Shown one piece after another: positions 28,342-30,668 of a DNA stretch of 30,668 bases; position 1 is the first letter of the stretch, and every line of letters starts with the position of its first letter. The DNA is from a virus. Position numbers and translations under genes: made by a program. The stretch is taken from positions 1 through 30,668 of IMG/VR virus record IMGVR_UViG_3300002835_000749; one strand, written 5' to 3'. The notes beneath the pieces were generated by a model. It was not told the DNA's origin and did no database searches. It saw only the letters and a list, made by a program, of their open reading frames with translations.

Positions 28342-30545
28342 TTTTTTAAGTGTTTATAAATCGTTGTTCTACTTACATTTAGTAACTCTGCTAACTCAGA
28401 GCGGTTAAAATCTGGGATGGTCTTATTAATCATCTCGATTTTCTTTTCTATTGACTCGTTTTTCATAGACCTGATAATCTCACTAAGTTCATTAGATTCT
28501 AAGCTGCTAATCTTAATCTTCTTAGACATTGCAATAAAGTAGTTGCTTAACTTTTCTGCCTTCAGCAAAGATTCCTTAGTAACAAAGTCAAAATCCTTTC
28601 CTGTCTCGAATGACCACAAAGTATTAATCAACAGAGCAAATCTAGGAACATAAGCCTTCTGCTTACTCAACATCGACTTTACATATTCCGATATGTCATC
28701 AGAGTTCTGTAAATCCGTAATGTTGTTAAATATACGCTCCCACTCAATATCTGCTTTGCTATCAAATCGAATGATTCGACTCTCGATTTCTCCAAATTTA
28801 TTGTACTGCAAAACTTGGTTTCTGACTAGGTTATAGAACTGACTAATGTAAGCTTCGTACCAATCCAATATTTCTTGGTCAATTGAGTTCTTGTTGTAGT
28901 GTTCAATCTCCTTATCTGGATAACTAACTAGCAATCTGTCTAGGAATCCATTGTCTTTGTTTTCCATGGTGGAAATCTGAGAAAATATTCCAGGTTGTAT
29001 ACCACCTAGCACTGGAATCAATGGACTAGCAACAAAGCTACTTTTTGCAGACTTTCTAGTTAAAATCGCTGCTTGATTCGACCAACATGAGAGCCAAAAC
29101 TCGAGATCAGAGCCAGGCTTGTATTTATTCATGTCCTTGATCCACCCGTTCAACTCATCCTTAAATACCGCAATACCTACTTGATTTTCCTCGTGCAAAT
29201 CCGCCAACGCTTCTACGGTGATGTCATTTACAATTAGCTGCTTTCTTACGGGCTCCTTAATTTCCTCTACATCCTTTTTTTCCTTTGAAGTCAAGCGCTC
29301 GAATTCCTTGTACTTTTTGTACTCGTTCTGGTAGTGCTTAATCTCAAAGCTATTCTTCTTAGCAATAGGGAATATTATTGCATTTATACTTGGTGTTTTT
29401 CCTAGTCCTGCCTTGCCTATTAATCCAATCCAAATGTTGCAAGATTCCCTCCATCCTGTTTTTACTTCTACCTTGCAAGCGTTACCAATGCACAAAGACA
29501 AAAGCCAAAGTAAGGAACTACCCATGTAGTCAATAGAATGATTAAGTGTTTTCTGATTTAACAAAATATAACTCTGCAATGATTCTGGGAACACATCAAT
29601 GGGAAATATTAAATCCTCTTGCGGAATCTCAATTTTCTCTATTTCTACCTTGCGAATCTTTCGCTCTCCATAGCCTTCCTTGTACAGCTCTTTTGCAGCC
29701 ATTGAGAAGTCTCCATTGAAGTATTTGTAAGCATAGATACTAAACGGAGTTAAAGGTGTCTCATGAGGGTAAATCGTGGCCGTAGTGAAGAGATAACACA
29801 ATCCGCTATCCTTGTATATAAATCCATGCAAGGCATCCTTAGAATTAGTTTTTCTTATCACTATTCTATCCGTAAGGTGCTTAACTGCAGTAAACTCATT
29901 TGCAATTAAATCTAGCACCTTGTTTCTCTGATTGTAATCTTGCCAAGGAGTAAGTCCACTATATTCTGTGATCTCAATCTTAGTTTCCTCCTTGGCTTCA
30001 TCGTAATGGAAGTACCGGCACAATCCAAACAGAATCTCTCTTTCTTCTTCGGTAATCTCCTGCACTTGCTCATAAGACAAATCAGATACTTGATTATCGT
30101 AGATATAAATGTATCCACCAGTTCCCCTAGTTTCAATTAAGGCTTGAGAATGTCCTTTGAGTGTAGCGAGCTTTCTGTTTCCATCTACCTTTGAGCATCT
30201 GTAGATAATATGGTAGCCGGAATTTATAGTCTTATATATTACAAACTTTCTATTAAAGTCATCAATATAATCTGATATAAAAGAAATAAAGTCACTCCAG
30301 AATTTCTTTCCGTCTTGGATAGTTGGAAATACCTTTAAGTCTACATCTATACATTCAACATCGTAAAAACCAGTTATAATACCGTATCCTTTGGTCTTGT
30401 ATTCGAGCTTCTCTAATTCTGACTTTTCTATTTTTTTTGTCTGGTATTCCTTCCATAAAATCAAAGGTTTTTTACCCTCCGATATTGGCATTACACTGAA
30501 ACCTGAGTTCAGTAAATTAATTGCTCTTCCTAATGTTACGTTCAT
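28338..30545 (-). CDS. Primase-helicase replication protein, DUF3987 type, with C-terminal HTH
   Basis: Residues 1-185 form a primase/polymerase-like domain with the acidic pair D67/D69 in CIDVDL, H112 in SGYHIIYR, and ETRGTGGYI (138-146). Residues 320-600 form the DUF3987 helicase-type ATPase: Walker A GKAGLGKT (377-384) and Walker B-like VFKDE (D463, E464). The last 23 residues are a helix-turn-helix (SELAELLNVSRTTIYKHLKK). It should prime and unwind phage DNA; the HTH could bind the phased repeats just upstream (30616-30655). It is the first gene of the right early arm. Confidence 0.9.
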   Translation of the reverse strand: MNVTLGRAINLLNSGFSVMPISEGKKPLILWKEYQTKKIEKSELEKLEYKTKGYGIITGFYDVECIDVDLKVFPTIQDGKKFWSDFISFISDYIDDFNRKFVIYKTINSGYHIIYRCSKVDGNRKLATLKGHSQALIETRGTGGYIYIYDNQVSDLSYEQVQEITEEEREILFGLCRYFHYDEAKEETKIEITEYSGLTPWQDYNQRNKVLDLIANEFTAVKHLTDRIVIRKTNSKDALHGFIYKDSGLCYLFTTATIYPHETPLTPFSIYAYKYFNGDFSMAAKELYKEGYGERKIRKVEIEKIEIPQEDLIFPIDVFPESLQSYILLNQKTLNHSIDYMGSSLLWLLSLCIGNACKVEVKTGWRESCNIWIGLIGKAGLGKTPSINAIIFPIAKKNSFEIKHYQNEYKKYKEFERLTSKEKKDVEEIKEPVRKQLIVNDITVEALADLHEENQVGIAVFKDELNGWIKDMNKYKPGSDLEFWLSCWSNQAAILTRKSAKSSFVASPLIPVLGGIQPGIFSQISTMENKDNGFLDRLLVSYPDKEIEHYNKNSIDQEILDWYEAYISQFYNLVRNQVLQYNKFGEIESRIIRFDSKADIEWERIFNNITDLQNSDDISEYVKSMLSKQKAYVPRFALLINTLWSFETGKDFDFVTKESLLKAEKLSNYFIAMSKKIKISSLESNELSEIIRSMKNESIEKKIEMINKTIPDFNRSELAELLNVSRTTIYKHLKK

Positions 30546-30555
30546 TTTTGTGTTT

Positions 30556-30569
30556 TACAAAGGTTTGAA
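30556..30569 (-). promoter_or_regulatory. Early promoter/operator motif, copy 3
   Basis: TACAAAGGTTTGAA matches the palindrome of copies 1 and 2 at 13 of 14 bases. On the minus strand its TTTG ends 12 bases before ATG 30545. Confidence 0.55.
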
Positions 30570-30576
30570 AAAAAGA

Positions 30577-30591
30577 GGGGGGGTAGGGTAT
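30577..30591 (+). repeat. G7 tract with TAGGGTAT, copy in replication leader
   Basis: GGGGGGGTAGGGTAT is identical to 28105-28119, here 31 bases upstream of the replication gene. The first 12 bases also occur at 6426 inside a gene. Confidence 0.6.
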
Positions 30592-30615
30592 AAATCAGCT
30601 GTTTTTGGCAAAAAA

Positions 30616-30655
30616 GTGTACACAAGTTTACACTTAGTTTACACCTAGTGTAAAC
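30616..30655. repeat. Four phased 8-bp repeats, origin or operator candidate
   Basis: GTGTACAC (30616), GTTTACAC (30626), GTTTACAC (30637) and the inverted GTGTAAAC (30648) start 10, 11 and 11 bases apart, so they face the same side of the helix. The last two form a perfect inverted repeat with a 3-base centre. The cluster lies directly upstream of the primase-helicase gene and at the contig edge. Iterons of a replication origin or an operator array are the likely readings. Confidence 0.65.
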
Positions 30656-30668
30656 CCCCCTAAAGTGC

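Noticed and set aside
1-30668. CRISPR arrays, insertion sequences, integrase or attachment sites
   Set aside because: No regular repeat-spacer pattern, transposase, recombinase gene or clear attachment core was seen. A lytic or plasmid-like life cycle is more likely, though an unrecognised regulator cannot be excluded.

Overview
The window looks like a complete or nearly complete 30.7 kb genome of a tailed siphovirus infecting a member of the Bacteroidota. Evidence for the host group: AT-rich sequence, almost no Shine-Dalgarno sites, A-rich leaders, promoters with the Bacteroidota -7 element TAnnTTTG, and a DUF3987-type replication protein. Each hallmark head, tail, lysis and replication gene occurs once, and both edges are non-coding. 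The contig may therefore be a circular or circularly permuted genome cut open near the replication origin; this is inference.

Layout. Positions 1-2013 hold nine small leftward genes: five soluble-looking proteins, three tiny membrane peptides, and one 171-residue protein. They start from two promoters that share a palindrome, TACAAAGGTTTGTA. Positions 2014-2176 are a divergent control region. From 2177 to 24189 everything runs rightward: small and large terminase, portal, minor head protein, prohead protease, HK97-fold capsid, a methyltransferase plus two glycosyltransferase-like genes, connector and neck genes, tail tube, tail chaperones G/GT joined by a -1 frameshift on a run of nine A, tape measure, a tail-tip protein carrying an inserted seven-repeat propeller, a fibre with an S74 self-cleaving tail, two holin candidates, an M15 endolysin, a metallophosphoesterase and a spanin candidate. 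From 30545 back to 24350 the genes run leftward: a primase-helicase with a C-terminal helix-turn-helix, a protein ending in DLPF, a C5 cytosine methyltransferase that contains a second 311-codon frame, a VRR-NUC-like nuclease, a second protein ending in DLPF, several small unknowns, a MazG/DUF1599-like protein and a cysteine-rich protein. If the ends join, both leftward arms form one early region with the origin (four phased 8-bp repeats at 30616-30655) between them.

Most interesting observations: the 311-codon frame nested in the methyltransferase; a tRNA-shaped but clearly abnormal RNA at 24906-25008; runs of six to eight G found almost only on the + strand, three of them inside a shared 12-mer; a paralogous pair of cysteine-rich mini-proteins, one in the late region and one in the early region; a promoter-leader cassette repeated three to four times; a structured RNA at 251-291; and a spanin candidate with an outer-membrane-like C-terminus. 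All functional calls come from reading the sequence and remembered family motifs; no database search was run.
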